From Dolomedes plantarius (taxonomy: Eukaryota; Arthropoda; Arachnida; Araneae; Dolomedidae), in assembly GCA_907164885.2 (NCBI GenBank), contig OU015490.1, forward strand, positions 236,211,622 through 236,275,621: 64,000 nt of DNA. Reading direction: 5' to 3'. Numbering within the stretch: the first letter of the stretch is position 1; the number at the start of each line of letters is the position of its first letter. Shown here in pieces: positions 41,772 to 54,129 of this stretch. A program made the translations under genes and the position numbers. The notes beneath the pieces were generated by a model that saw only the letters and a list, made by a program, of their open reading frames with translations, was not told the origin of the DNA and did not search any database.

Positions 41772-42306
41772 CCCCTTCAGGGGCGCTGATTCATTTTTGA
41801 ACCACCTATTTTATTAATTTTATAACAGCTAAATCATTCGCTAAATTTATCTGTAAATTCCTGTAAACGTTTAACACATTACTGTGCTTCAGAAACAACA
41901 GATGGCAGCACTCTACGGGTCTATATTTTCAGAGAGGATAATTTTTTGTTTCAAGTCAGAAATTTGTAGTGTGAATTTTTTGCAGTTTTTCTAAGTTGTT
42001 AGTATACAGATGCACGGAAGTTCTGGAATTTCATTTTACGATTGTTACTTATTTATTTTAAATAGAAATGTTTAATTTACCTGCATAATTTCTTATATTT
42101 TTTTAGTAATTGCAATGCTGGTGGTTCAAATATGGACCATTGCACATGTAGCGTTTGCTGTCACTAGGTGGCAGCTCTGGTAAATTTGTTTTTCCAGCAA
42201 AAATTCTTAAAAAAACATATTATTGAACTAAAAATTATGTGCTAAATTCATATATTTTATAATAATGATAACATATATGAATTTAGCACAGATTCTGATA
42301 ATTTGA

Positions 42307-42360
<54 letters not shown>

Positions 42361-43211
42361 ACCTATAAAAATTTCATATGTGGTTTTTTATACTTTTTAC
42401 ATTCATTATATACTTTCATTTATATACTTTTATAATATATTTTCTACTTTCAATATATAGAAATTTCATGTATGTTGTTATATACTTTTTAGTTTCATTA
42501 TATACTTTCATTTATATACTTTTTACTTTCATTATATACTTTCATTCACATATGTCTTACTTTCATTATATACATTCATTTATTTACTTTTTTCTTTCTT
42601 TCTTTATTTTTTGGACAGATAATTATTTTGATAATCACTGTGTATAAATATAAATAAATGAATGCATATATATGTGTATATATATTGCAAACTGAGTAGT
42701 CTTATTGTAAGTGTTTTGTCAAAACGCCTGTTCTGACTGGTCTAGCCAGCAGAACAGACGTTCTAATATTGAGTGCTCTAGGTGCGCAGTGGTTCAAAAA
42801 TGAACCACCCCACACTGCCTAAACTAAAGCTACAATTTTTTTTATTTTTACAGAATATGTTCCTAATAGTAATTGTTTGGGCTATGACGCATACTAATAC
42901 TCGAAACATCTTGTTTGAGATTTGTGACGTCATTCAAATATCGTTTTCTTTACTTGTAACTTTGTAATCTGTATTACTGAACCTTGGTGGCAACGGCCAG
43001 TTAATGATGGTACTCAGCGATGGCAGACAGCTGCTTCGCTATTCGAAGAATAAAATATAATTCACGGGAATTGCTTCGTTCTTTAAAATTTACATTCCAT
43101 TCCATTTAGGTTTATTAACCTTTTAAGCTACTTGCAGCTCCAGTAATATTTCTTCAAATATAAAGTTTTGTCCTCCACAAAATTTTTTTTGATATAGTGC
43201 CCCTGAAGGGG
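41772..43211. mobile_element. piggyBac-like element inserted in Helitron helicase
   Basis: 1440 bp bounded by TTAA at 41768-41771 and 43212-43215. Inverted ends CCCCTTCAGGGGCGCT and CCCCTTCAGGGGCACT. A second motif TTCATTTTTGAACCAC at about 41790 recurs inverted near 42790. The middle holds (TA)n at 42309-42357 and degenerate repeats of TATACTTTCATTTATA type (42370-42600). No transposase. Confidence 0.85.
42309..42600. repeat. (TA)n followed by degenerate TATACTTTCATT repeats
   Basis: A dinucleotide run followed by about six imperfect copies of a 30-40 bp unit with ATTATATACTTTCATTTATA. They create the 89-codon Phe/Ile/Tyr-rich frame at 42378, which is not a gene. Confidence 0.85.
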
Positions 43212-44092
43212 TTAAAATAATTGCTTCGATTAAATATTTATGCAGGGCTTGTAGTCTAGTGTCATTACACAATTTCAGTGGTTTTAAATTCCGAAGGAGC
43301 ATTACGGGTGTGCCCTTCGGCAAAGAGAGCTTATGGTATAGAAGACCCGGTGGTTTAAGGGAATTTAAAAGCACTACCTGAAAGTTAACGGCATCATCTG
43401 AATTACAGACAGTGTCTATCGACTTGTAGACACTTCTTCCCCGTCAAAGGACTTTAGCAACATGTCATTAATGAACGCAGTTTGATCGTGTTTTGGAGTC
43501 AAATGGCCCTTTCGAAAAACCGTTCTATAGGCTTATTCTGTATTTGATCAATACCTGGATAAATGTGATCTATCAGTTCATGGATGGTAGTCACTAATTT
43601 GCATTAAATTCTTAAAAAACTTCCATCTTAATTAATCTAGTCGTTAAATTTTATCTTTTACTGTTTTAATATTTCTTTTGTCAGTTTATTTCGTTGTTAT
43701 GCACGTGACGCAAAATTAATTTAAAGCACCAAAAAAAAAAGAAATCACGATATCAGCATTTAATAAATTAAATTCTAAAAATTGATCTTTAAAAATTCAC
43801 CAAAAATCAGAAAAGGGAGGTAAAGATTCGAAAAAGATTTCATTTTAAAGGAAGTTTTATGATGTTTCTCGTGATATAAATTTTATAAACCTCAGATTAT
43901 TATTTTAAATGCAAACTTAAAAAATGTTACGAAAACAGCTTAAAAATTTAAATTTAAAAAATCTAAGAAGAATTTTTCAAAAATCTTTCTTAGTGCACCC
44001 CTACACTGTAAGAAGAATCGCCATGCAAAATTTCAGCCCTTTTAGTCCAGCGGTTTGGTCTGTGCGTTATCTGTCAGTCAGTCACAGAACTG

Positions 44093-44127
<35 letters not shown>

Positions 44128-44132
<5 letters not shown>

Positions 44133-45069
44133 TGATTTTTGTTATATTTGATTTTTATTATATTTGAATTTTATTACTAAAACTTTGAAATAATTATTTT
44201 TTTTTCATAATTATATTTTTTATATGTGTTCTTATATGTGATTTCTAAAAATATGCAACTACATTCAATAAAAATTTTTTTATTTATGTATCTACGCGTG
44301 GCTCTTTATAAAATAGAAAAAACCAGATTACAGCTCTCTTTGGCCTCATAAGTGCCCACCACAGCCTTAGTATCTAGCACACGCTCTAGATAAAGGCACC
44401 TGATACTTCAATAGTGTTTAGAATCAAGTTGTTTATCCTAAACCATTTTGAAACAATAATTTCCTACCCTGTTATTTAATTTCTATTGAGAAGGAAAGTC
44501 CCTGGATATAATATTTTTTCCCGTTTTTATTCCCCAAGAGCAATAAATAAAAACATGAACGACAGTTGACCATATCTGCAGTCAGTTGTAATCATGAAGT
44601 TAAAGCGAAAAGTTGTAACATTAAGTTAAAGCGAAAGGTGTGTTCATTTCAAATTTATTTGTTGCCACCTGTCGTCTGAGAGAGGAATCTTTTATTAACA
44701 ATTTTATTTTTAGGGAAATGGCTCCAACAAGTTTATTTTTTTTTCTGAAAAGGAAATTATGTGGCTTTAAGAGGGAAAAACAAGAAAAAATCGATTTAAA
44801 AAAAAATACGTTCAATCAAAGGGAGGTTGTCATGGAAAACATTCTTTGTTGAGCTAGGACCTCTTTTCTACCAAAAATGGTAAGGGATAATAAATTACGA
44901 CTCTTTGATTATGAATTGCATGAATAGATTAATTTTTTAAAATTAGAATATTAAATTTTTTTATTAAAATATTACATGAATAGCTTAAATTTTTTTAATT
45001 AAATTATCTTTTTTTATTAAAATAAGTATAATAATATTTTAATTAAAAAATTCATTAAATTTTTTTATT
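44128..45069. other. Intergenic, nothing recognised
   Basis: AT-rich. Short duplicated phrases at 44590-44640 (AAGTTAAAGCGAAA twice) are the only structure seen. Open frames on either strand at 44621-44852 overlap each other and lack family resemblance. Confidence 0.45.
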
Positions 45070-45191
45070 AAAATATATGTAAAAAAAAATTTCAGGTAGT
45101 CTCTTCTAACGAAACTACCGCGGGTTATTAACGTAGGATTATATATCGTTGCTTATCGCTTTTGTATGTATATATGTATGTATGTGTTATA

Positions 45192-45788
45192 CACTGAAGT
45201 GCCACTGAATTAGGGATAGCAAAGCCTATGCAAATTGTGTAGCGCTGTGCATCATGTATGCCCAAGTGAAGGCGCTGTGGTAACTGCATATATAGCGCGT
45301 ACTGTGGTTGTTCTGAATTAGTTGTTGGAATTGCCAGTATGAGTAAACTGCCTGATTTAGACGCCTTCGATCGCGAACAAATTACTGGGTGATCACCTCC
45401 ATCCGTTTATGCTGTTCTGTTATCCGCACGGTAATGGAGTTTTCCAGCAAGACAACTGTACCTCTCACAAGTCCCGGTTGGCTACTGGCTGCTTGGATGA
45501 GCATTTCTCTGACTTCTCTGTCATGAATTGGCCACCTAGAAGCCCAGACTTAAATCCTATTGAGCATCTTTGGGATGTTTTGGAACAAGGCGTGAAAGGC
45601 CATCACACAGCACCAAAGAACCTTACTGAATTATGGACAGCTTTAGCCAATATTTGGCAAGCCATTCCCGTGGAACGTTTCCAGAAACGTGTTGAATCTA
45701 TGCCTCGTCGTGTGGCAGCTGTTATCAAGGCCAGAAGAGGCCCAACTCGTTACTAGGTGGGTATACCTAATTCAGTGGCACTTCAGTG
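45192..45788 (+). mobile_element. Internally deleted Tc1-like element
   Basis: 597 bp with inverted ends CACTGAAGTGCCACTGAATT at both sides (the right end mirrored with a small difference). It keeps the first and last parts of a transposase gene with the middle deleted at about 45390. Confidence 0.9.
45339..45756 (+). pseudogene. Tc1 transposase, internally deleted
   Basis: It begins ATG at 45339 with MSKLPDLDAFDREQITG, as in Tc1 N-termini, then jumps at about 45390 to the C-terminal catalytic part: GVFQQDNCTSHKS and SPDLNPIEHLWDVLEQ, ending RRGPTRY at 45756. The DNA-binding half and first catalytic Asp are deleted and the junction is out of frame. Confidence 0.9.
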
Positions 45789-45798
45789 TGTATATATA

Positions 45799-46069
<271 letters not shown>

Positions 46070-46398
46070 AAAATTTTGACGCATTTCGGTACTTTTCTGT
46101 TTAACTGTTTGTTGTTTGCCCAAGCGATATAAACTGGGTATGGCACGCTGCTAAAATTGTAACTCGTGACGAGGGATGGTTTTAGCGTCTGAAATTTTGC
46201 TTTCCGGATGACCGTTATGGAGGAACGTAATCCTACGTTAAAAAGTTCGTTTCGGAGTATTAAAGATATCAGCTTGAATTCTTCGTGATTATTTAACGTC
46301 TAAAAAACCATTGACCTCTCTATTCCTACGTTTTTATCTCAATGATTAACACACACGTGTGGCTTTTTAAATGAAATATTAAAATTCTGTTCTCTTAA

Positions 46399-46940
46399 GG
46401 GGGCGTCCATTAATTACGTGAGGCGATTTTGGCGATTCTTTTTCCCCCCCCCCCCCCCCTGGTGAGATGTCGTGAGATTTGGCTCGACCCCCCCCCCCCC
46501 CCTAATCTCACGTGAGATTTTTCAAAATGCGTATTTTTAGTGTAAATACGTTAATCTGTGCTTGATTGCGTTGGATTTATTTCAAAAAACATAATTTGCT
46601 TAGTCTAGAATCACAGTCAGAAAATCGAACAATAAAATACTCAAATAGGAACAACTAAAATTCCTAAAAGAATATTCATTCTAATTCAGTCCTCGAGGAC
46701 TCATGTGTGGTCTCAAGAGTGACTACATGAACTATTGGGTAGGATTTAGCCATATTTTAGTGTAAAAACATGTTTTACTTAATATAACCCACTTTTCTCG
46801 CAATTTTACACTGTTTCTTGCGGAAAAAAAAATTGCTTGATATTTGCCGAGACACCCCTCTCCCCCACATGAGACTGGGTGAGTCGACTGGGTGGACTCC
46901 CCCCCCCCCTAAAAGCCTCACGCAATTAATAGACGCCCCC
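46399..46940. mobile_element. PIF/Harbinger-like MITE, 542 bp
   Basis: Inverted ends GGGGGCGTCCATTAATTACG and, reversed at the right, GGGGGCGTCTATTAATTGCG, with a 3-bp TAA on both sides (46396-46398, 46941-46943). Long C-runs occur near both ends. No transposase. Confidence 0.8.
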
Positions 46941-47745
46941 TAATGACCATAAATATAAACGCAGCCCGCTAAATTCATCATACTTTGGTATACGCTCATT
47001 AAAACTAAACGTGAGTGATACCTCACAGGTCTTTACTCTCAAAATATCGTAAAGGGGGAACGCGATAAGAAGTTTTCTATTTTAAAAGGGGAAAGAAAAA
47101 TTCTAGATACATCAAAGAAATGGAAAGCTGGGGACTCACATCATTACCTTCAAAAATGGAAAAGATAACAGCTAAGAAACTTCTTCGCAGGTAATTTCAC
47201 ACAGACGCATCAGCTGATTTCATTTAGTCCATGTCACCGATCATTAATCGTCTTAATGATTGAAGGTTAAGTCCACATTTGCTTCATCAACTACACCTAT
47301 AACGTTAATTAAATTTTAACGGGGAAAAAAGGGTGAAAACTTGCTCCGTATAGTAACTTTATTACCTTATTACTTTAATAACAAGAAGATTTATTAGCCG
47401 TGACAAAAAAAGAAATTCGGTACTGCGGAAATAGCCACTTTTCTTTTAGTATTATCAAATTTAATCTCACGTATTTTAGTTCCATCTGTTTGCTAATCTC
47501 TTTGCAAAACACTGTAACTGTGAGGCAAATTAAGCGAGACACATTAATTTAAGTTATTTTATTTAATTAGCAACGTTTATGGTGATTAATAAACAGAAAT
47601 AAAAACTCGACTCTAGCAGTCAGCCATCACTTCTATCTTACAGCTAGAATCGGCGTGCATGAAATATGTATGTTTTTGCGTGGGCTTTCCCCTTCAAAAT
47701 CGCCTCTCCTTTTAATTTCTATTTTTTTTTCCGAACCTAGATTAC
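46941..47745. other. Intergenic, nothing recognised
   Basis: No transposon end, SINE box or coding segment seen in this stretch. Confidence 0.45.
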
Positions 47746-47749
47746 TGAA

Positions 47750-48605
47750 GTATTTTTAGAAGTATTTTTATTATAAGTAGCTCAAATTATAAATATTTAT
47801 CATTATTATCATTATTAATATTTGTTGTAGTTACAAATGTCTCCTGGCCGGAAGTTCCAGATCAAGTCCATATGGGTTTTGCTGGTTGAAGGGTGTGGCT
47901 CAGGTCTTATAATAGCACCACAAGGGTCGGAGTTCGTCTTAGCTAGGTGCCACCTCAATTTTGACCCAACACCCCCAGGGATGACATCTGGGGGGATCGT
48001 ACCTTCTCAAACCCACTCTGACTTGATAGAGGGATTTTAAGGTCCACTGATTGATAATAGGCTCATATCCGGCCTAGACACAGAGGTATTTAATGGCGCT
48101 TGTCGGCATTCAATCCGAGCACCCTCAGCGCAAAAAGCCGACACTCTACCCCTAGGCTACCTCAGGACCATTAATATTTGTCTTTATAGTAATAACGTAA
48201 TTTAAAAAAATTCAAACTTTTTTATATTCCTTTATTAATTATCATTTGCTTATTATTACTAATTACTATTATAGTCGTTCATACAAGACTGAGAGACGAA
48301 AATTGTAGCGAAAGTATTTTTATTATAAGTAGTACAAATTATAAATATTTATCATTATTATTATTATTTGTTTATTATATGAATAATATAATCAATAAAT
48401 TAAAAAATCAATACATTTTTAATATAATTTTATTAATTATTATTTGTTTATTATCATTAATTATTATTACAGCTGTTCTTGAAAGAATGAGAGACGAAAA
48501 CGGTAGCCAAAGTACTTTTGTTATTAATAGTAGAAATTATTATTATTATCATCAATTACTATTATTACTGATATTAATTATTATTATTATTATTATTAAT
48601 ATTAT
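47750..48605. repeat. AT-rich ~195-bp repeat units interrupted by SINEs
   Basis: AGTATTTTTATTATAAGTAG and AAATTATAAATATTTATCAT occur at 47757 and 48310, with a diverged form near 48505. GAGAGACGAAAA(T/C)(G/T)GTAGC is at 48290 and 48488. This gives two or three diverged units, one broken by the SINE at 47838. Confidence 0.65.
47838..48175 (-). repeat. tRNA-derived SINE, family 3
   Basis: On the minus strand: A-box TAGCCTAGGGGTAGAGTGTC and B-box GGTGCTCGGATTGAATGCC, then a body with ATCCCTGGGGGTG and CCCTTGTGGTGCTA. Relatives at 51878-51995 and 57655-57955. Confidence 0.82.
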
Positions 48606-48606
48606 C

Positions 48607-48893
48607 GAAGCCCGGTGGCATAATGGTTAAGGGCGTCAAGCTGCAATCCCACAGGTCCAGGGTTCAACCCTGTGACTGGGCAAGGTCGACTCAGCCTTTC
48701 ATCCCTTCAGTGGGTCGATAAAATGAGGACCAAGCATGCTTGGGAACTAAACTCTGGGGGTCCCACGTCAGGTTGACCACCTGACTGAGACATATGCTGT
48801 ATGGCACCCCAAGCCCACGGTTACGAAAGCGGAGATGGGTACCTCCGGCCCTGGTCCACATCGGGCTGTTGCGCCGTGAGTTTAAGTTTAAGT
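48607..48893 (+). repeat. tRNA-derived SINE, family 5
   Basis: A-box TGGCATAATGGTTAAGGGCG and B-box AGGGTTCAACCCTGT, then a long body (AGGTCGACTCAGCCTTTCAT, GGGTCGATAAAATGAG) and a TTTAAG-repeat tail. Although the tRNA-like head is well preserved, it continues directly into the SINE body, so it is not a tRNA gene. Confidence 0.85.
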
Positions 48894-49589
48894 TTTATTA
48901 TTATTATTACTATTATTATTATCAGTATTAATATTATTAATTATTTGTGCATTACCAGAACTGCTTTGAACGGTAAGAGATTTATTAATTATTGTAGAAC
49001 GCACTTTATTATTTGCGTTTCATATTTTCATCCTGTAACGATTTTGATGAGATAACCTCCGCAATAGCATTACCATGTTTAGTTATTTTTAAGCTGATGG
49101 GAAATAATTCACCGAAACTAGCAAAACAAGTCAGGGATTAGAAATCCACTGTGAATAGTTGGAAAAATAAAGCTCAATTCTCAAATTTCAAGAGCTAATT
49201 CAGCTTTCTTTCCAAGGAGCAAAGCCGGAGAAAGTACATATTATGACAAGGCTGTATCAGTGTTGTTGAACGATTAAATTTGGTGAGAAAATAAATACAT
49301 GCGAGACAACTTCCTGAGTCATAAGCCTCAAAAAGATAGAAAGGATTAACTGAGAAGAAGCCGCTAAAATTAGCACTTCCCCTCATCGCCAGGACCGTTT
49401 ATTTGGAAGCACACCGGCTCAAGGTTTGAAGATTCATGTTCGACTCAGGGCCTAGTAAGTGGTTATTACAAGGTCTTAATAAAATATTTGTGAGAGTATT
49501 TTTCTTAGAAAAGAATTCGTTACCTAAAAAGCTATAAAATGGTATATAGAACTCTGTAATATGCATCGAGGAACATATAAACTAACAAA

Positions 49590-50330
49590 AGTGATAGGGA
49601 AGATGTCCCTTATAGAAATAAAAAGTGATGTTCTTCGAACGAGATGATACTCGATACATGATGTAAAGCCAAAAGAGAAACGCCTACTTTGGCAAAAGTA
49701 GATGTTTTGCCACATCTTCTTTTGCCAAAGAGATATGGAAAAAGTAGCTGCCACAATGCTACAATCGTGTGTATGTGGCAGCTACTTGTAAATACGAAAG
49801 TAAAACCGAGAATCACGGTGAAAACTCACAAATATGGCTGAGGATGTTTGTAGTAGAAATATATTTCCCATCGCGATAAAAAGTGATGTTATTCGAACGA
49901 GATGATACACGATGATGATGTAAAACTAAAAGATATGTGTGTGTGTGTGTGGGGGGGGGGGGATCTACTTGTAAATACGAAAATAAAACCAAGAATCACG
50001 GTGAAAACTCACAAACATGGCTGGGGATGTTTGTAGTAGAAAGATGTTTCCCATCGGCATAAAAAGTGTTATTCGAACGAGGTGATACATGATGCATGAT
50101 ATAAAGACAAAGATGTGTGTGTGTGGCATCTACTCGTAAATATTGAAGTAAAACCCAGGATAATCGTGAAAATTGAAAAATGTAGCTGTGGATGTTTGTG
50201 ATAGAAATATGTTTCCCATCGTAATAAAATGTGGTTTTATTGGAATGAGATGATTCATGATGCATAGCGTAAAGCAAAAGCTAAATAATAAAGTAAAACC
50301 CAGAATCACTTTGAAAGCTCAAAAATAGAT
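49590..50330. repeat. Minisatellite, 155-185-bp unit, about four copies
   Basis: Units beginning near 49777, 49961, 50124 and 50281 share CTACTTGTAAATACGAAA, AATCACGGTGAAAACTCA, GGATGTTTGTAGTAGAAA, TTTCCCATCG and CGAACGAGATGATAC, with a partial first unit from about 49590. (TG)n and a G-run close some units. Confidence 0.88.
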
Positions 50331-51045
50331 GTTTCGCTATCACGTCACTGAAACGTTACGATGAACCGTTAAAATACTTGAGGTATAAAAACTAAAATCT
50401 TTATCCTTAGGAAGATCATAGTAAACGATAATCAAACTTCGCAAGAAACTCACTAAAGTCCTATGAGGAAGGGATTGCATGTAAAAAGCAAATAATCTAT
50501 GTCCTTACGATTTAAATACAGATCTAGGTATTTGACTGGCACCAAGGAATCAACTAGGTATCTTTTTATTTTGTCTTTCAGACGCATGAACAATTACAGA
50601 ATGGTGAAAACTGGATAAAAGACCGGTTAATTTCTAAGAGTTGATAATTAAAAGAAATCAACACTTTTTGGCAAAAGGAACTCTTTTTTTGGCCTTTTTC
50701 GAGAGAATTCTGGAGCAGTCTGCGGTTTTCTAAGATGTCCGTTATGTCGATTGAGAAGAGAAAATGTATCTCATTAGTGCGTTTTAAGCTAAAATGCAAA
50801 GTGTTGTCAACGGACACTGATGAAAGCGGCCAGTTTTCTCTGTACTTAGACCGCACGTGCTAAAATGGTTGGTTGGTTTAGGAGATTATATTTTACAAGA
50901 AAAGGGAAAAACTCACCTGGAACTTCAGTTTAAAACTGAAAAGAAAGGCAGACAGGCTGTATATCAACTAAGAAATTTACAACTGAAGAAGGAATGGGAA
51001 TACTTAGCAAAAGACGTACCATAATAGAAAATTCAGGTACAATAA
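50331..51045. other. Intergenic, nothing recognised
   Basis: No coding family, SINE or transposon end recognised; the 92-codon minus-strand frame at 50578-50856 has no visible motif. Confidence 0.45.
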
Positions 51046-51684
51046 TCTATATATATATAAAACAGTTTCGTAACTGACTGACTGGTTGACAGATAACGCA
51101 CAGACAAAGCTGCTGGACATAAAGGGCTGAAATTTTGCATGGCGATTCTTCTTATAGTGTAGGGGTGCACTAAGAAATAATTTTTAAAAATTCTTCTTAG
51201 ATTTTTTAAAATTAAATTTTTAAGTTGTTTTTCTAACTTTTTTAAAGTTTGCATTTAAAATAATAATCTGAGGGTTACAAAATTTATTTCACGAGAAAGA
51301 TAATAAAAATGCTTTTAAAGTGATATCTTTTTCGAATCTTTACCTCGATTTTCTGATTTTTCGTGAATTTTTAAAGATTAATTTTTAGAATTTAATTTAT
51401 TAAATTCTGATCAAGTGGTTTCTTTTCTTTTTGTGAAACTGTAAACTAATTTTGCGTCACGTGCATAACAACGAAATTAATTGACAAAAAAAATATTTTT
51501 TTTTCTTTCTAATGCGGCAGACGATTAGACATTATCCAAAAATATATTAAAATACAGTAAAAGAAATGTTCCTCAAACTGTACTATATTAACTATACTAT
51601 ATTCATTCGTATGTTCTATTAGATTTAATTTCAATATTTTCTTCTACGTTATTTTGTCTATAAAAATATCAGTTACAACTTTTT

Positions 51685-51728
<44 letters not shown>

Positions 51729-51849
51729 CATTAATTGCATACATTGACCGTTGTATTTATTATAAATATTTTTTTGGCATTAAATGTATACATTGACCAC
51801 TGTATTTAATTTGAATGTACTCCGTAGCGAAGCACGGATATTCAGCTAG
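51046..51849 (+). mobile_element. Non-autonomous Helitron, family 2
   Basis: 804 bp; 5' TCTATATATATATAAAACAG, the shared body (GGGCTGAAATTTTGCATGGC), a (TA)n run at 51690-51725, and 3' CTCCGTAGCGAAGCACGG followed by CAGCTAG, then T. Confidence 0.9.
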
Positions 51850-51877
51850 TTGGATCATAAATCATGTATCATATGTG

Positions 51878-51995
51878 TTGTTGTTGTTTCTAATGCACCC
51901 TGGTCACGGAGGTATTTAATGACACGTCCGGGCTTCGTTCCAAGCACCCTCATCACCGAAAGGCAGCGCGCTACCACAAGGCTACCTCAAGCCCA
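51878..51995 (-). repeat. tRNA-derived SINE fragment, family 3 head
   Basis: On the minus strand: AGGTAGCCTTGTGGTAGCGC (A-box) and GGTGCTTGGAACGAAGCCC (B-box), then the GGTGCATTAG end and CAAC repeats as in the 17526 SINE tail. Likely an internally shortened copy. Confidence 0.7.
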
Positions 51996-52023
51996 TGTAT
52001 CGTATGTATATAAATTTAACTGG

Positions 52024-52870
52024 TGTGACCAGAGGCGTAGCGTGGGTGGGCCCCCGGGATAGTTAGGCTTGAAAAAGTTTTACACGCTCCTAGAAATAAA
52101 AGAATGACCCCCTAACGAATTCCAGCAGAAAAAAAAACTAACCTCTGAAGACTAAATTCAGTTTATTGATTGGTTTGGCAATTGACAACTAAAATTGAGA
52201 ACTAAACAGATAAATTGAGAACTAAAATATGAATAACGCCAGTTTTAAAATTTTAGAACAAATCAGAGAGATACCAGAATAACGCTATCTTATCGAAATG
52301 GAACATCTATGACGAAGGAAATTTGCATGGGCGAACGGGGTTCTTGAAACTTGAAAAAAAAATCTATTGATAATGGAAAAGAGCAAATCCGGCCTAAGAT
52401 CGGAAGCTTTGAAATATTTAATTATTAAAAAAAAGTACTTGAAAGGCACGTACGTCTGAAAAGACGAGATTTTCTGCTTACGAGAGGATTTAGATTTGGT
52501 AGGAAGGGGTGGGATTTCACGGAAAAAGCACGAAAAATTTTCTGCTCACTAAATACTGAAGTAGAAAAGAAATCAAAGTTTTTGTACATTGAAAAAATTG
52601 GAATATCATCGCATTTCTTTAACAGAGAACTCTCGTTTACTGTATGAATTTGATAAGGCATAGTTTACTGACGTCACAGTGCGGCATTCGTATACAAGCG
52701 GCTAGATTCAATCGTCCAGCAAAAATATTTGCATCCTAACTGGCCATTGTTATTCGCCATTTAGGATGATATTCACATCTTTTTCCTCTTTTTTTCTGGA
52801 TATCTAATGCAAAATCTTTGCCATGGAGAGAACATTAAATTTATATTTCATTGATTGATAATTTATCAAA
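52024..52870. other. Unassigned; hAT-like end at 52024
   Basis: CAGAGGCGTAGCGTGGGTGG at about 52025 resembles hAT termini (compare 60669) but no right end was found. The rest shows no gene. Confidence 0.35.
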
Positions 52871-52873
52871 AAA

Positions 52874-53694
52874 CTAGCTGAAAACCCGTACTTCGCTACG
52901 GAGTACATTCAAATTAAATACAACGGTCAATGTATTTCAATGTGGGTCAATCAAAAAATTTATATGTATATATATAGATTTATAATAAATACAACGATCC
53001 ATGTATGCAGTTGATGTAAAAAAACGGAAATATATTTATAAAAAAATCGTAACGGATATTTTTATAGACAAAATAATGTATAAGAAAATATTCAAATTAA
53101 ATCTAATAGAACATACTAAAGAATATAGTACAGTTAATATAGTACAGTTTGAAGAACATTTCTTTTTCTGCATTTTAATTTTTTTTTTTGGATAATGTCC
53201 AATTGTCTTACCGCATTAGCAAGAAAAAATAAATATTTTTTTTTGTCTATTTCGTTGTTAGGCACGTGACGCAAAATTAGTTTAAAGTATCACAAAAAAA
53301 AAAGAAACCACGTGATCAGAATTTAATAAATTAAATTCTAAAAATTATTTTTTAAAAATTCACCAAATATCAGACAATGGAGGTAAAAATTCGAAAAAGA
53401 TTTCATTTTAAAGGAATTTTTATGATCTTTCTCGTGATATAAATTTTATAACCCACGGATTATTGTTTTAAATGCAAACTTTAAAGAATGTTACAAAAAC
53501 AGCTTAAAAATTTAATTTAAAAAAATCCAAGAAAAATTTTTCGAAAATCTTTTTTAGTGCACTCTTACACTATAAGAAGAATCGCCATTCAAAATTTCAG
53601 CCCTTTAGGTCCAGTGGTTTGGTCTGTGCGTTATATGTCAGTCAGTCAGTCAGTCAGTCAGTCAGTTACGGAACTGTTTTATATATACTATAGA
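52874..53694 (-). mobile_element. Non-autonomous Helitron, family 2
   Basis: Minus orientation: CTAGCTGAAAACCCGTACTT at 52874 (3' end), the family body, TCAG repeats at about 53638-53666 and the 5' TC end near 53694. Confidence 0.88.
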
Positions 53695-54129
53695 TAAGTT
53701 TCATATTTTGAACTGAGAAATCTAAAGAAAGAAAATAATAATTATGTCAGTTTGCTGACATCATTTTGAAAAAAAAAACCATCAATTAGTAAGTCAGTAT
53801 TTCATGCGAAATACTAATTTTAACCTCCCAAATCGTTTGCCGCCTTCAAGTATTTGCAGGCACTCAGCATAGTTAGTTAGTTAACAGTTCTGCTCGTGCC
53901 TGATGACGGTGAGTCTGTCAAACGGAGTATACTGGAGAAAAGCACAAAGAATCAATACACCTGATGATGCAAAGTAACTGAGACAGATGACTGTTATGAT
54001 CTCGCTCTCAATAAAAGATCTAAGTGAACATCCTGGTTGTTCTTTCAAAATATAGGGAGTAAGTGATCGACGCTTTACGCATTCTTAGTTCCCTCGTATT
54101 TCCCTATTTTATCAAGAATTAATTGACAG

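Larger units (their letters stand above)
41466..43610 (-). pseudogene. Helitron helicase C-terminal domain, broken and split
   Basis: Right part (43610-43216): IHELIDHIYPGIDQ, ERAI-LTPKHDQTAFINDML, LSLPKGTPVMLLRNLKPLKL and YLIEAII, with one premature stop and frame changes. Left part (41767-41466): QGEKVFVPRISLIPNDL, FAMTINKSQG, a stop, then GVDLKENCFSHGQFYVACSS. These are the last motifs of Pif1-like Helitron helicases (AMTINKSQGQT and SHGQLYVACSRV in the family). The two parts are contiguous in frame if the TTAA-flanked insert is disregarded. Confidence 0.88.
41392..44127 (-). mobile_element. Coding-derived Helitron (family 2), with a nested TTAA element
   Basis: In minus orientation: the 3' end CTGGCTGAATACCCGTGCTT plus the hairpin CGTGCTTCGCTACGG at 41392, and the 5' end TC(TA)n near 44127 after the family 2 body (43690-44085). 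Between them lie helicase fragments (41466-43610) split by the element 41772-43211. It is the only copy here with coding remnants, so it represents the source type of the short family 2 Helitrons. Rep and most of the helicase are deleted. Confidence 0.85.

Noticed and set aside
48607..48690. Possible functional tRNA gene
   Set aside because: The A and B boxes are good but the head runs into a long SINE body with tail, and the acceptor stem does not pair convincingly.
49590..50330. CRISPR-like array
   Set aside because: Eukaryotic context; the whole unit repeats without unique spacers, so it is a minisatellite.
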